DNA from: CAVSRC01 sp963782045 | Lineage (GTDB): Bacteria > Pseudomonadota > Alphaproteobacteria > Rhizobiales > Kaistiaceae | Reading direction: 5' to 3' | Length of the DNA: 64,000 nucleotides | NCBI GenBank assembly: GCA_963782045.1 | Contig: CAWAIR010000037.1 | Coordinates: 868,001-932,000, forward strand | Part shown: in pieces, positions 35,084 to 43,887 of the stretch | How positions within the stretch are numbered: position 1 is the stretch's first letter | Layout: each line of letters opens with the position of its first letter | Notes under the pieces: model-generated | Told to the model about the DNA's origin: nothing | Seen by the model: the letters and a program-made list of their open reading frames with translations, nothing else | Databases searched by the model: none | Translations under genes and position numbers: made by a program

Positions 35084-36027
35084 CCGCGGACTGGCGCGAT
35101 CGTCTCGCGGGCGTCTTCACCGCCCTGGTGACGCCCTTTCGCGACGGCGAGATCGACTGGCCGGCCTTCGACCGGCTGGTCGAACGGCAGATCAACGCCG
35201 GCGTCGCCGGCCTGGTGCCGGTCGGCACCACCGGCGAAGCGGCAACGCTCGCCCCCGCCGAGGCGGAGGCGCTGATCCGGCGCACCGTCGCAATCGCCGC
35301 GGGGCGGGCCTTCGTGCTCGCCGGGGCCGGAACGATGAGCACGGCGCGGACCGTCGCCGCGGTCGCCCGGGCCGAGGCGCTTGGCGCCGACGGCTGCCTG
35401 CTGGTGACGCCCTACTACAACAAGCCTGACCAGAACGGCCTCTTCAGCCACTACGCCGCGATCGCGGCGGCGACGTCGCTGCCGCTGATGCTTTTCAGCG
35501 TGCCGGGGCGGACGGGGGTCGAGCTGGCGGCGGAGACGGTCGGCCGGCTGGCGCGCCATTGCGCCAACATCCGTGCGATCAAGGAGGCGGGCGGACGCTG
35601 CGAACGGGTGACGGCGCTGCGCGCCGCCTGTCCCGACGGTTTCGCCATCCATTGCGGCGACGACATGCAGACCCTGCCCTTCCTGGCGCTCGGCGCCATC
35701 GGCGTGACCAGCGTGCTCGCCAATGTCGTGCCCGAGGCGACCTGCGCCCTGGTGGCGGCCGCACGGCGGGGAGACCACGGCGAGGCGCTCGCCCTGCACG
35801 AGGCGCTCGCGCCTCTTGTGGCGGCGCTGTTCGCCGAGACCAATCCGGTGCCGGTGAAGGCCGCCCTCGCCCACCTCGGCGCGATGCGGCCGGACGTGCG
35901 GCTGCCGCTGACGGCGATGGGCGCAGCGGCCCGGGCACGGCTCGCCGCGGCCCTCGACGCCTTCGCCAGCGGCGCCGCGTCGGATGGTCGCTTACAAAAA
36001 ACCCCTCATGTGCCGGCTGACCGTTAG
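35080..36027 (+). CDS. DapA-family aldolase/lyase or dehydratase with Phe at the catalytic Tyr position
   Basis: A 315-residue class I aldolase-family barrel: GLVPVGTTGEAATL near residue 46, LLVTPYYNKPDQNGL near residue 107, and the Schiff-base Lys in IRAIKEAGG near residue 167. The motif that is ILYNVPSRTG in E. coli DapA reads LMLFSVPGRTG, so the catalytic Tyr is Phe. Related enzymes include HypD/LhpC (imine deaminase), 2-keto-3-deoxy-sugar-acid aldolases and N-acetylneuraminate lyase. Next to the three-subunit dehydrogenase and ALDH, the LhpC-type deaminase role is the closest precedent. Start overlaps the DapB-like gene. Confidence 0.8.
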   Translation: MTADWRDRLAGVFTALVTPFRDGEIDWPAFDRLVERQINAGVAGLVPVGTTGEAATLAPAEAEALIRRTVAIAAGRAFVLAGAGTMSTARTVAAVARAEALGADGCLLVTPYYNKPDQNGLFSHYAAIAAATSLPLMLFSVPGRTGVELAAETVGRLARHCANIRAIKEAGGRCERVTALRAACPDGFAIHCGDDMQTLPFLALGAIGVTSVLANVVPEATCALVAAARRGDHGEALALHEALAPLVAALFAETNPVPVKAALAHLGAMRPDVRLPLTAMGAAARARLAAALDAFASGAASDGRLQKTPHVPADR

Positions 36028-36153
36028 CATTGAACCCACTCCCCGGCTGGGCGAGCGTCGTGCATGGCGCGGGGAAGCGCCTCTTTCGCCCCCGGGGGGA
36101 TTCGGGGGGACCTTAACCACACGTCTGAAACCGTGCACGGAGGCGAATTCGGC

Positions 36154-36987
36154 ATGAAGAAGATTGGCAAACTACTGCTTGGCGCCCTGCTCGGGGTGGT
36201 CGCAGCCACCCAGATCGGCCACGCCGCGGACAAGAGCACGATCGACCAGATCCGCGAGCGCGGTGTGCTGCGCGTGCCCGGCATCGTCAACGAGGACCCG
36301 TACTTCAACAAGGATCCGCGCACGGGTGAATGGCGCGGCTTCGCCATCGACATGGCGCGCGACGTGGCCGACACGCTGGGCGTCAAGCTCGAGGTCGAGG
36401 AGAGCTCCTGGGCCAACTCGATCCTTGACGTCCAGTCGGGCAAGGCGGACATCGCTTTCGCACTGACTGCCCTGCCGAAGCGGGCGCTGTCGATCTATTT
36501 CTCGTCGCCGACCTACTACAACAGCTTCGTCATCGTTTCGCCCGATGCGGACCTGGCGGGCAAGAGCTGGGGCGCCCTCAACGATCCAAAATACACCTTT
36601 GCGGTGGACCTCGGCTCTTCGCAGGACATCATCACGCAGCAGTACCTGCCCAAGGCCAACGTGCTGCGTTTCAAGACCCGCGACGAGGCGATCGTGGCCG
36701 TGTCGACCGGCAAGGCGCAGGCCCTGGTCAGCACCGTTCTCAACGGCATGGTGATCGCGAAGAAGACGACCGCGATGGGCAAGGTCTACGTGCCGCTGCC
36801 CCTGCTCTCGTCTCCCTCCGTGATCGGCATCAACTACTCGGCTGATGAGCAATTCAAGTCGTTCATTTCCGCCTGGGCGGACTACAATCGCCGGGTCGGA
36901 AACAACCAGACCTGGATCGTGAAGGGTCTCGCGCCCTTCGGCATCGGCCTCGAGGACCTTCCTGAAGGCTTCGACTTCGGCGGCTGA
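36154..36987 (+). CDS. Polar amino-acid ABC transporter periplasmic binding protein
   Basis: A 277-residue type II binding protein: signal peptide (KKIGKLLLGALLGVVAATQIGHA), then TIDQIRERGVLRVPGI, the GEWRGFAIDMARDVADTLGV motif and VDLGSSQDIITQQYLP. These are typical of SBP_bac_3 proteins. The ATG at 36154 has GGAGG at 36140. No lipobox, so it is probably soluble in the periplasm. It starts a importer of three genes placed between the DapA-like enzyme and the lysine dehydrogenase-like enzyme, so its ligand is likely the substrate of the operon. Confidence 0.88.
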   Translation: MKKIGKLLLGALLGVVAATQIGHAADKSTIDQIRERGVLRVPGIVNEDPYFNKDPRTGEWRGFAIDMARDVADTLGVKLEVEESSWANSILDVQSGKADIAFALTALPKRALSIYFSSPTYYNSFVIVSPDADLAGKSWGALNDPKYTFAVDLGSSQDIITQQYLPKANVLRFKTRDEAIVAVSTGKAQALVSTVLNGMVIAKKTTAMGKVYVPLPLLSSPSVIGINYSADEQFKSFISAWADYNRRVGNNQTWIVKGLAPFGIGLEDLPEGFDFGG

Positions 36988-37051
36988 TCCAGCGCTCTGA
37001 TCATGGGGCGGCGCCTCGGCGCCGCCCCTATGTCGGCATGGAGGGCCTGCC

Positions 37052-37717
37052 TTGGCGTATCATTGGGACTTCACGGTCGTCACCCAGTCCTGGGATCTGT
37101 TTCTCTGGGGCGCCTGGATCACGATCGCCTACACCTTCGCTTCGATCGCCATCGGCCTCGTCGTCGGCCTGATCGTCGGCTTTGCGCGACTGTCTCGCTT
37201 CGTTGCGCTGCGCACGTTCGCACGCGCCTTCCAGGAAGTGTTCCGCTGCACGCCGCTGCTCGTGCAGCTCTTGTGGTTCTACTACGCCTTCCCGCTGATC
37301 GTCGGCATCTCCATGGACAACAGCACCGCTGCAATCCTGGCGCTGTCGCTCTATGTCGGCGCCTTCTACGCCGAGATCTTCCGCGGCGGCATCCTGTCGA
37401 TCGAGCGCGGCCAGCACGAGGCGGCGGCGGCCATCGGCATGTCGCCGGCCCAGGCCATGCGTCGCATCATCCTGCCGCAGGCGCTGAAGCGCATGCTGCC
37501 GTCCTTCATCAACCAGTCGGTGATCCAGTTCAAGAACACGTCCCTAATCTCGGTGATCTCGGTCGGTGAACTCGCCTATATGGCGGCGGTCGTGAACGGC
37601 GAGACCTATCGGCCGCTTGAATCCTACACAGTCGCAGCCGTGCTCTATTTCGTCATCCTCTTCCCGTTGACGCAGGTCGCTGATCTGTTCGAGCGCCGGC
37701 TCCGGGTGTCGGACTAG
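37052..37717 (+). CDS. Polar amino-acid ABC transporter permease (HisMQ family)
   Basis: A 221-residue permease with the HisMQ motifs FQEVFRCTPLLVQLLWFYYAFP and ISIERGQHEAAAAIGMSPAQAMRRIILPQALKRMLPS split around the helices. The EAA loop (HEAAAAIGM) contacts the ATPase. Start is a TTG at 37052 with GGAGGG upstream. Only one permease gene is present, so the channel is probably a homodimer. About five helices are predicted. Confidence 0.9.
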   Translation: MAYHWDFTVVTQSWDLFLWGAWITIAYTFASIAIGLVVGLIVGFARLSRFVALRTFARAFQEVFRCTPLLVQLLWFYYAFPLIVGISMDNSTAAILALSLYVGAFYAEIFRGGILSIERGQHEAAAAIGMSPAQAMRRIILPQALKRMLPSFINQSVIQFKNTSLISVISVGELAYMAAVVNGETYRPLESYTVAAVLYFVILFPLTQVADLFERRLRVSD

Positions 37718-37728
37718 GGGGCGCCGCG

Positions 37729-38517
37729 ATGAGCGACGCCAATCCGGCGATGGATGCCGACGCCGAAAGCCCGATCATCGAGGCGCGCGGGCTGGTCAAG
37801 CGCTTCGGCGCGCACGAGGTGCTGCGCGGCATCGACCTGACGCTCCGCCGCGGCGAGATCGTCGCCGTCATCGGCCCGTCCGGCTCGGGCAAGTCGACGC
37901 TGATCCGCTGCCTCAACATGCTGGAAATCATGAACGAGGGCACGCTGCGCTATCACGGCCGCCCGATCGCGCGGAGCTTCAAGGGACGCAACGGCTCCAT
38001 CGGCTTCGGCGAACTGCGCCGGCACGTCGGCATGGTGTTCCAGCATTTCAACCTGTTCCCGCACAAATCGGTCATCGAGAACGTCATCGAGGGGCCGGTC
38101 ATCGTGCTGAAGACGCCGCGCGCCGAGGCCGAGAAGGCGGCGATGGAGTTGCTCACGCTGGTCGGCCTCGCCGAGAAGCGCGATGCCTATCCGAACCATC
38201 TGTCGGGCGGGCAGAAGCAGCGCGTGGCGATCGCCCGCGCGCTCGCCATGAGCCCCGACCTGCTGCTCCTCGACGAAGTCACCAGCGCGCTCGATCCCGA
38301 GCTGGTCGGCGAGGTGCTTAACGCCATCCGCCGGCTGGCCAACGAGGGCATGACGATGGTGATCGTCACCCATGAGATGGCGTTCGCCGCCGAGGTCGCC
38401 CACCGCGTGCTGTTCATCGACGGCGGCGTGATCGCGGCGGCCGGCACGCCCGACGAAATCATCTTCAACCCGCAGAACGACCGCCTGAAATCGTTCCTGG
38501 CGCGCTTCCATGCCTGA
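37729..38517 (+). CDS. Polar amino-acid ABC transporter ATP-binding protein
   Basis: A 262-residue ATPase of the GlnQ/HisP type: Walker A IGPSGSGKSTLIRCLNML, the Q-loop GMVFQHFNLFPHKSV, signature LSGGQKQRVAIARAL, Walker B LLLLDEVTSALDPELV and the H-loop VTHEMAFA. An insertion of about ten residues follows the first beta strand (SFKGRNGSIGFGEL), which is common in this family. Start ATG at 37729, 12 bases after the permease stop. Confidence 0.92.
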   Translation: MSDANPAMDADAESPIIEARGLVKRFGAHEVLRGIDLTLRRGEIVAVIGPSGSGKSTLIRCLNMLEIMNEGTLRYHGRPIARSFKGRNGSIGFGELRRHVGMVFQHFNLFPHKSVIENVIEGPVIVLKTPRAEAEKAAMELLTLVGLAEKRDAYPNHLSGGQKQRVAIARALAMSPDLLLLDEVTSALDPELVGEVLNAIRRLANEGMTMVIVTHEMAFAAEVAHRVLFIDGGVIAAAGTPDEIIFNPQNDRLKSFLARFHA

Positions 38518-38529
38518 GGATCGCGACCC

Positions 38530-39582
38530 ATGAAGGTCCTTGTTCTCGGCGCCGGGCGTTGCGGCACGCTGATCGCCGAGACGCTTGCCGCCAGCGGCAG
38601 CTATGAGGTGACGCTCGCCGACATCAACGAGAACGCGGCGGCGCGCGACCTTGCCGGCGTTCCCTTCGTGCGCTGCGACGGCAGCCGGCGGGAGGAAGTC
38701 GACCGGCTGCTGCCGGCCTTCGACGCGGTGGTGGCGGCGACGCCATCACATGTCTGCCGGTTCGTTGCGGCGGCGGCGAGCGCCGCCGGGGTCGCCTATC
38801 TCGATCTCGTCGACCTGCCGGAGATCAGCGCCGCGCACGCAACCGGCACGATGATCCCGGCCTGCGGCTTCTCGCCGGGCCTGGTGAACAATCTGGCGGT
38901 GAGGCTGGCGGCCGGCGTTGCCGGGCCCTTCGACATGACGGTGCGCGTCGGGGCGCTGCCGCTGCGCGCCACCAACCGGCTGGGCTACGGCCTGACCTGG
39001 AACATCGACGACCTGATCGAGGAATACACCAATCACGGCGCCGCCATCCGCGGCGGCAAACCGGCCAGCATCGCGCCCCTCCAGGAGCATGAGGCTCTTG
39101 TGCTCGATGGCATGAACTACGAGGCGTTCACGACCGGCGCGGCGACGGCGAGCCTGGCGGCCTATCTGCAGGGGCGCGCGGAGAACTTCACGCTGAAGAC
39201 GATCCGCTATGCTGGCCATCTCGACCTGATCGGCTTCCTGCTCGACGATCTCGGCCTGGCTCGACGGAAGGACCTGCTGAAGACCGTCCTCCAGAACGGC
39301 CTGCCCGAGGTAACCCAGGACGAGCTGGTGCTGTTTATCACGGTGCGTAGTGGGGAGATGGGATGGCGCAAGGAAGTCTCCGACTTCCGGCGCATTACAC
39401 ATGGCCTTTCGAGTGCCGGGCGCAATGTCGGTGCCCTACAGCGCACATCGGCCGGTCATGTCTGCGCCATGCTGGACTTGCTCAGGATCGGCGATATCCA
39501 GTCGGGTGGGCTCGTCCGCCACGACGACGTTCCGACGGACGTCTTGCTCAGGAATCGCTTCGTGGCCGAACTCGGACTTTGA
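38530..39582 (+). CDS. Lysine 6-dehydrogenase/saccharopine dehydrogenase-like enzyme
   Basis: A 350-residue protein of the Sacchrp_dh_NADP plus Sacchrp_dh_C class. It starts MKVLVLGAGRCGTLIAETLA (dinucleotide fold), has a middle PACGFSPGLVNNLAVRLAAG, the RVGALPLRATNRLGYGLTW segment and NIDDLIEEYTN, all close to L-lysine 6-dehydrogenase. Such enzymes oxidise the terminal amino group of a basic amino acid, giving a semialdehyde that cyclises to a piperideine. It is the last gene of the operon, 12 bases after the ATPase gene. Substrate unknown; it could be lysine, ornithine or diaminopimelate. Confidence 0.82.
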   Translation: MKVLVLGAGRCGTLIAETLAASGSYEVTLADINENAAARDLAGVPFVRCDGSRREEVDRLLPAFDAVVAATPSHVCRFVAAAASAAGVAYLDLVDLPEISAAHATGTMIPACGFSPGLVNNLAVRLAAGVAGPFDMTVRVGALPLRATNRLGYGLTWNIDDLIEEYTNHGAAIRGGKPASIAPLQEHEALVLDGMNYEAFTTGAATASLAAYLQGRAENFTLKTIRYAGHLDLIGFLLDDLGLARRKDLLKTVLQNGLPEVTQDELVLFITVRSGEMGWRKEVSDFRRITHGLSSAGRNVGALQRTSAGHVCAMLDLLRIGDIQSGGLVRHDDVPTDVLLRNRFVAELGL

Positions 39583-39664
39583 CCAGATTGTGAATACGCG
39601 TCGAAGCATGACCCCATTTCAGATTGGCACAACCCCATGATTATCGTGTCGTTTTGAAAATGAA

Positions 39665-39700
39665 GCTGGGGTCACGATCGGCGCCGATCGTGACCCCAGC
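39665..39700. repeat. 36-base perfect palindrome
   Basis: GCTGGGGTCACGATCGGC (39665-39682) is followed immediately by its exact reverse complement. A related GACCCCATT lies about 55 bases upstream. It sits just after the catabolic operon and just before a sugar-ABC remnant. It may be two abutting transposon ends or a strong hairpin; nothing in the sequence decides between these. Confidence 0.7.
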
Positions 39701-39774
39701 TCGTGCGCAAATTTATCTGCTATATCATTGAGTTGGCAGATATTTGGCGCGGGTCCACTTTTTGGCGCCTTTGC

Positions 39775-40191
39775 ACAGTCGGGACAGGCGAACTGGAATT
39801 CGCCTTCGACGACAATCTCGCGCGAGTACGCGTTGCCGGTCGCTCACGGGCATTGGCTCCGGGTGAAGAGGCGACGCTCGGCATCCGGCCAGAATATCTT
39901 CTGCTGGACCCGAACGGTCCGCTCGGCGCGACTGTCGAGGTCGTCGAGGTTCTCGGCGCCGAAACGATCGTGCATTTGCGTCTCGCCTCAGGCACGCTTC
40001 TTCTCGTCGCGCTGCGCGGCATCGCGGCGCTGCCCAACGGCTCCATCGTGCGCCTCGGCTTCAGTGAGCGCTTCGTGCACGTCTTTGACAACGCTGGCGT
40101 CGTTCTGGAACCCCTGCGTTCCTGGAAAGGGGACTATCTCATCGAGCCAACCGTGACTCATATGTCAATCGGCGTCGATTCCGGGCGCTGA
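39775..40191 (+). pseudogene. C-terminal tail of a sugar ABC transporter ATPase (MalK/UgpC type)
   Basis: About 120 residues match the TOBE_2/MalK C-terminal region: RALAPGEEATLGIRPEYLLL, then AETIVHLRLASGTLLLVA, and GFSERFVHVFDNAGV near the end. No Walker motifs or signature precede it, because the frame runs into unrelated DNA about 75 bases downstream of the palindrome. It is a remnant of a once longer ugpC/malK-like gene and should have no transport role. Confidence 0.78.
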
Positions 40192-40269
40192 GAGCCCGCG
40201 GCAAACAGGCGAATCATCCAGCGCGTCGCCGCTGCCGGCTGGCAGGCATGTCGAGTGCATAGAACGTGG

Positions 40270-40294
40270 GGTAGTGGGCCAGTGGCCCACTACC
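40270..40294. repeat. Strong hairpin, 11-base arms
   Basis: GGTAGTGGGCC, loop AGT, GGCCCACTACC pair perfectly. It lies 79 bases after the ABC remnant in otherwise non-coding DNA. It could be a terminator without a T-run or a relic of a mobile element. Confidence 0.55.
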
Positions 40295-40599
40295 TAGCGA
40301 CACTACCGGTATTTTTATCTCCCGCTGCACGTCATCACCTCAGAACTGAGCGCGCGGCCAGGCTTTGAAGGCGACTGGGCTCGCTACCCGCGCCCAGGTC
40401 GAGCGAGCCGCGCCGGTGATACAAGTCGGGAAGGACTTCAACAGTGGACGACACCTGGGTTGGTGCTAACGTCGTAGCTGACCCCGAGGCGACATCTACC
40501 TGCGCCGCAGTCATAAGACCAAAACGGGGACACGCTTGGTCAGCGCATCCCGTCGGTTGCGTGAGACTACTTTGAAGTAGTCCACGCCTCCGCCCGGCT
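40295..40599. other. Intergenic stretch, no supported gene
   Basis: Roughly 300 bases between the hairpin and the IS256-like remnant. No frame shows recognisable homology and no promoter stands out. Confidence 0.45.
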
Positions 40600-40866
40600 T
40601 AGCCGGAAGGGCTTCCTTCTTCGGATGCTCGGCAACCATCGCTTCGGTGGTCTCGATCTTGCGGGTGTCGATCAGCACCGTTTTCTTGCCGTACCCGTTG
40701 CGGCTGTTCCCTCGCGAGCGTCGAGATGATGGTCCATCTCGGCGTTCAGCGCCCGCTCGGCAAGTGCCTTCTTCAATTCGTCGCGCGGGCGCTTCGCCAT
40801 TGCGATCGCGGCATGTGCAACGGAATTCCACACTTCGGCGACGAGCCGAAAGCCGACCAGCGGCAC
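40600..40866 (-). pseudogene. IS256-like transposase remnant
   Basis: Two minus-strand frames together give the N-terminal part of an IS256-type (Mutator) transposase: DELKKALAERALNAEMDHHLD in one frame and GNSRNGYGKKTVLIDTRKIE in the other, joined by a frame break near 40710. This corresponds to the EAALEAEL-HL and RNG-KTV region that opens those transposases. The catalytic part is missing. A dead fragment inside the scar zone before the secreted-protein operon. Confidence 0.65.
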
Positions 40867-41127
40867 GGCGACGATCTATTCGCGACCGTTTATGGCTTTT
40901 TAGATTTTTTCAAAATCAGTTGATGACTCCAACGCCGCGGAAGTTCAAAATCCAGCCGCGGCAATAAGAAGCGGGGTGTGCGGCAATAGCCTGCGGCGCT
41001 TGGCCAGTTGCGATCATGACACTTCGATGACGGTACTTCCGAAACATCGGCTTTTAACGATATGACCTGACCCGGAGTTTGCTGGCAAAGTCTCGGTTTT
41101 TGGGCGCGACAGGAGATACCTGATCAC

Positions 41128-43839
41128 ATGCGCAAGTCCCGGCCAGAGAGACTAAAAAGTCGGTACTGCGTAGGTCTCGGCCGGCGCATTCTGGCGATTG
41201 GCTTCGGCGCCGCGGCCTGCGCGCTGATCGCAAGCTTGCTCCCCAGCCTGGCCAGCGCCGAGCCGGCCATGACATTCCAGAACAAATCGCAAGGCATGTA
41301 TCTGGCGGCGCAGCCATCGGGGCCGGTGCTCGCCACCCAGCCGAGTACGCCGGACGCCCAGTGGATCTTCGAGCAGGTCCACGACGGCGGCGTCATCTAT
41401 CTGCGGCTGAAGTCGGCGACCACCGGCGGTTACCTCAACATCGAACACGGCGCGCTCGAGATAGGCCCGGCCCAGCCGGGCTGGCTGTCGGCAATGTGGC
41501 GGGTCGTCCCGTCGCCCACGGGCGATGGCAGCTACCGGCTGCAGAACCGCTGGAAGTCCGACATCTACATCGACGCCGGGCAGAACGGCATCGCGGCGGG
41601 ACCGGTCCAGCCGGGCTCGGTCTCGGCCGACTGGGACCCGCAACTGGTGACCAACGCGACGGTTGCCGGCGGCATCGGCCCGACCGTCCAGCCGCAAGGG
41701 CAGCAGCAGCCCAACCTGCAGCAGCCCGACATGCAACTCCCCGGCGCACCCCAGACGCAGACCGCCAGCCAGCCGACATCCGACACGGTGCAGATCGTCG
41801 TCGTCAATCTCCAGTACCCCAAGCTCGACGTCATTCACGTGGACGAGCAGGGCGAGATGACCGCCTTCGGCAGCGTCGCCGGCGGCCAGACGCTGCGCGA
41901 GGTCGCCGATCCCAACGGGTGGCTGCGTTTCGCCGCCAACGGCGCCTGGATCGGCGACCCCTATGCGATCACGAACGGGTCCATCCAGACGCTTCAGGTG
42001 CAGGGCGGGCAGATCATCGCCAGCGAGAGCCAAAGCCAGGTACGGGGACAGGGACAGGCCCAGGTGGCCGACGCGCAGCAGCAGCCGGCACCGGGATCGG
42101 TGCAGGTGGCGGTGACCAACCGCTTCGGGCGGACGGTGACGCTGACCGAGATGCCGACGACGCCGGGCGGACAGCCCCGCGCGGTGACCGACCTTCCCTC
42201 GCAACAGTCGACCTTCGTCTGGCTGCTGCCGGGCACTGAGCTCGGCGCCTGGGACGAGGGCACCCAGACCTACCAGGGCATGACCTATCCGGTCACCGCG
42301 GCGGCGCAGGGGCAGTCGGTGACGATCCCCTTTGTGCGCCCGGGCTCGGTCAAGGTGACGATGAGGAACACCACCCAGTCCGAGCTCGTCTGCCAGGAGG
42401 TGCCGGATACCGGCAGCCCGACGGCGCTCTTCTCGATCGCGCCGGGAGCGGTGGTCGCGCAGTATGTCGGGATCGGCAAGAAGCTCGGCTTCGCTGCCGA
42501 CGGCAAATGGGTCGGCGGCTCCTACGTCGTCACCAGTAGCCCCAACCAGAGCCTCTCCCTGCCGATCGCCCAAGGCGACCTCGACGCCAATGGCGTCGTC
42601 TCCCAGGACGAGATCGCCAAGATCGCAAACGCCGTCGCGGTCGCCATTGCGCAGAAGATGCAGGAGGACAAGAACAAGCCCGACGCCTGCTGGAAGAACA
42701 CCTATGGCCGCGGCGTCGGCGTCATCCCGACCATGTGCAGCGGCAATGCGGCGAACAAAGACGGCCTCTGCTACACGAACTGCCAGCCGGGCTACCGCGG
42801 CGCCGTGACCATGTGCGTCCCGGATTGTCCGCCAGGATTCCGCGACGACGGGCTCTATTGCTACAAGCCGGCGCCGATCACGCGCTCGACCTTCGCCTGG
42901 CAGTTCGGCGACGGCCTCAATCTGGACAACGCCATGGCGCGCTGCCGGGCGAGCCCGGAAGGCCGCCGGTATGGCTGCGAGAACGCCAACGCCAACACCA
43001 TCGTCTACACCAAATGCCCGGCGAGCTATCAGCAGGCGCCGGTGATCACCAACCTGTGCACGCCGACCTGTCCGCCGAACACGACCGACATCGGGATCTC
43101 GTGCCAGAAGAACACCTATGATCGCGGCGTCGGGCGCATCCCGGACTGCGGTGGCGGCACGCCGCAGAAGGACGCCGGCCTCTGCTACAAGACGTGCAGC
43201 CCGGGCTACAACGGCATCGGACCGGTGTGCTGGAGCGGCTGCCCGACGGGCTGGGCCGATTGCGGCGCCATGTGCGGCCGCACCCACGGCGCCTGCGCCA
43301 ACGCCATCACCATGCAGGTGACGTCGGTTGCGCAGTTCGCGCTCTCCGTCGGACTGATCGCGGTCACCGCGGGAAGCGCGGCAGGCGTGACGACGGCGGC
43401 ACGGGCCGGCGAAACTGCGGCGGAAGTTGCCGGCAAGGAAGCGGCGAAGGTCGCCGCCCAGGAGACCGCCCGCGCGACGCTCCGCTCGCAGGTCCGCGCG
43501 GCCCTTTCGAGCGCCACCGGACGGGCGCTGACCGCCGCGGGCAAGGAACTCCTCATCGACACCGCGATTTCGGACTACCTCGCCGTCAACATGCCGATGT
43601 ACATGGCGCTCGCCAACGCCATCCAGTTCCGCAACGCGGTGAAGGCGCAGGTGGTCCAGCAGCTCGACGCCGGCATCTCCGACGCACAGATCAATTCCGC
43701 GGTGGCCGCGGCCGTCCAGGGCGCTTCCGCCCACAACGGCTACGCCGACAACTTCGACTATACGCTGCTCGATCCGACCGGCATCGCCGACGTGGTCACA
43801 CGCTTCAACATGCCGATGTGCGCCTCGGTGACCCAGTGA
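41128..43839 (+). CDS. Large secreted protein: ricin-like domain, three beta-modules, EF-hand, Cys-rich modules, helical tail
   Basis: A 903-residue protein with a signal peptide (hydrophobic stretch ~20-43, cleavage likely after LASA). Residues ~47-170 look like a ricin-type beta-trefoil (three repeats ending in QW, W or WD after GPV/IGPAQPG turns). A Gln/Pro-rich linker leads to three beta-rich modules of 70-80 residues that each begin V-x-V-x-x-x-N (near 221, 325 and 409), resembling VHL-beta domains. An EF-hand-like DLDANGVVSQDE follows at 484-495. Then come Cys-rich modules (~520-735) with repeated GRGVG-IP, CYxxCxxGYxG and CPPGFRDDG wording, and a ~165-residue Ala-rich helical tail. It opens a six-gene set of secreted proteins. 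Domain names are by eye; function unknown. Confidence 0.75.
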   Translation: MRKSRPERLKSRYCVGLGRRILAIGFGAAACALIASLLPSLASAEPAMTFQNKSQGMYLAAQPSGPVLATQPSTPDAQWIFEQVHDGGVIYLRLKSATTGGYLNIEHGALEIGPAQPGWLSAMWRVVPSPTGDGSYRLQNRWKSDIYIDAGQNGIAAGPVQPGSVSADWDPQLVTNATVAGGIGPTVQPQGQQQPNLQQPDMQLPGAPQTQTASQPTSDTVQIVVVNLQYPKLDVIHVDEQGEMTAFGSVAGGQTLREVADPNGWLRFAANGAWIGDPYAITNGSIQTLQVQGGQIIASESQSQVRGQGQAQVADAQQQPAPGSVQVAVTNRFGRTVTLTEMPTTPGGQPRAVTDLPSQQSTFVWLLPGTELGAWDEGTQTYQGMTYPVTAAAQGQSVTIPFVRPGSVKVTMRNTTQSELVCQEVPDTGSPTALFSIAPGAVVAQYVGIGKKLGFAADGKWVGGSYVVTSSPNQSLSLPIAQGDLDANGVVSQDEIAKIANAVAVAIAQKMQEDKNKPDACWKNTYGRGVGVIPTMCSGNAANKDGLCYTNCQPGYRGAVTMCVPDCPPGFRDDGLYCYKPAPITRSTFAWQFGDGLNLDNAMARCRASPEGRRYGCENANANTIVYTKCPASYQQAPVITNLCTPTCPPNTTDIGISCQKNTYDRGVGRIPDCGGGTPQKDAGLCYKTCSPGYNGIGPVCWSGCPTGWADCGAMCGRTHGACANAITMQVTSVAQFALSVGLIAVTAGSAAGVTTAARAGETAAEVAGKEAAKVAAQETARATLRSQVRAALSSATGRALTAAGKELLIDTAISDYLAVNMPMYMALANAIQFRNAVKAQVVQQLDAGISDAQINSAVAAAVQGASAHNGYADNFDYTLLDPTGIADVVTRFNMPMCASVTQ

Positions 43840-43887
43840 CGGGCGCAAGCGGAAGAGACGGGGCAAAACCCCGAGGAGGGTGATCGG

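Noticed and set aside
34325..36027. Lysine biosynthesis genes dapB and dapA
   Set aside because: Both have altered catalytic residues and lie inside an import and oxidation operon, so the biosynthetic names would mislead.
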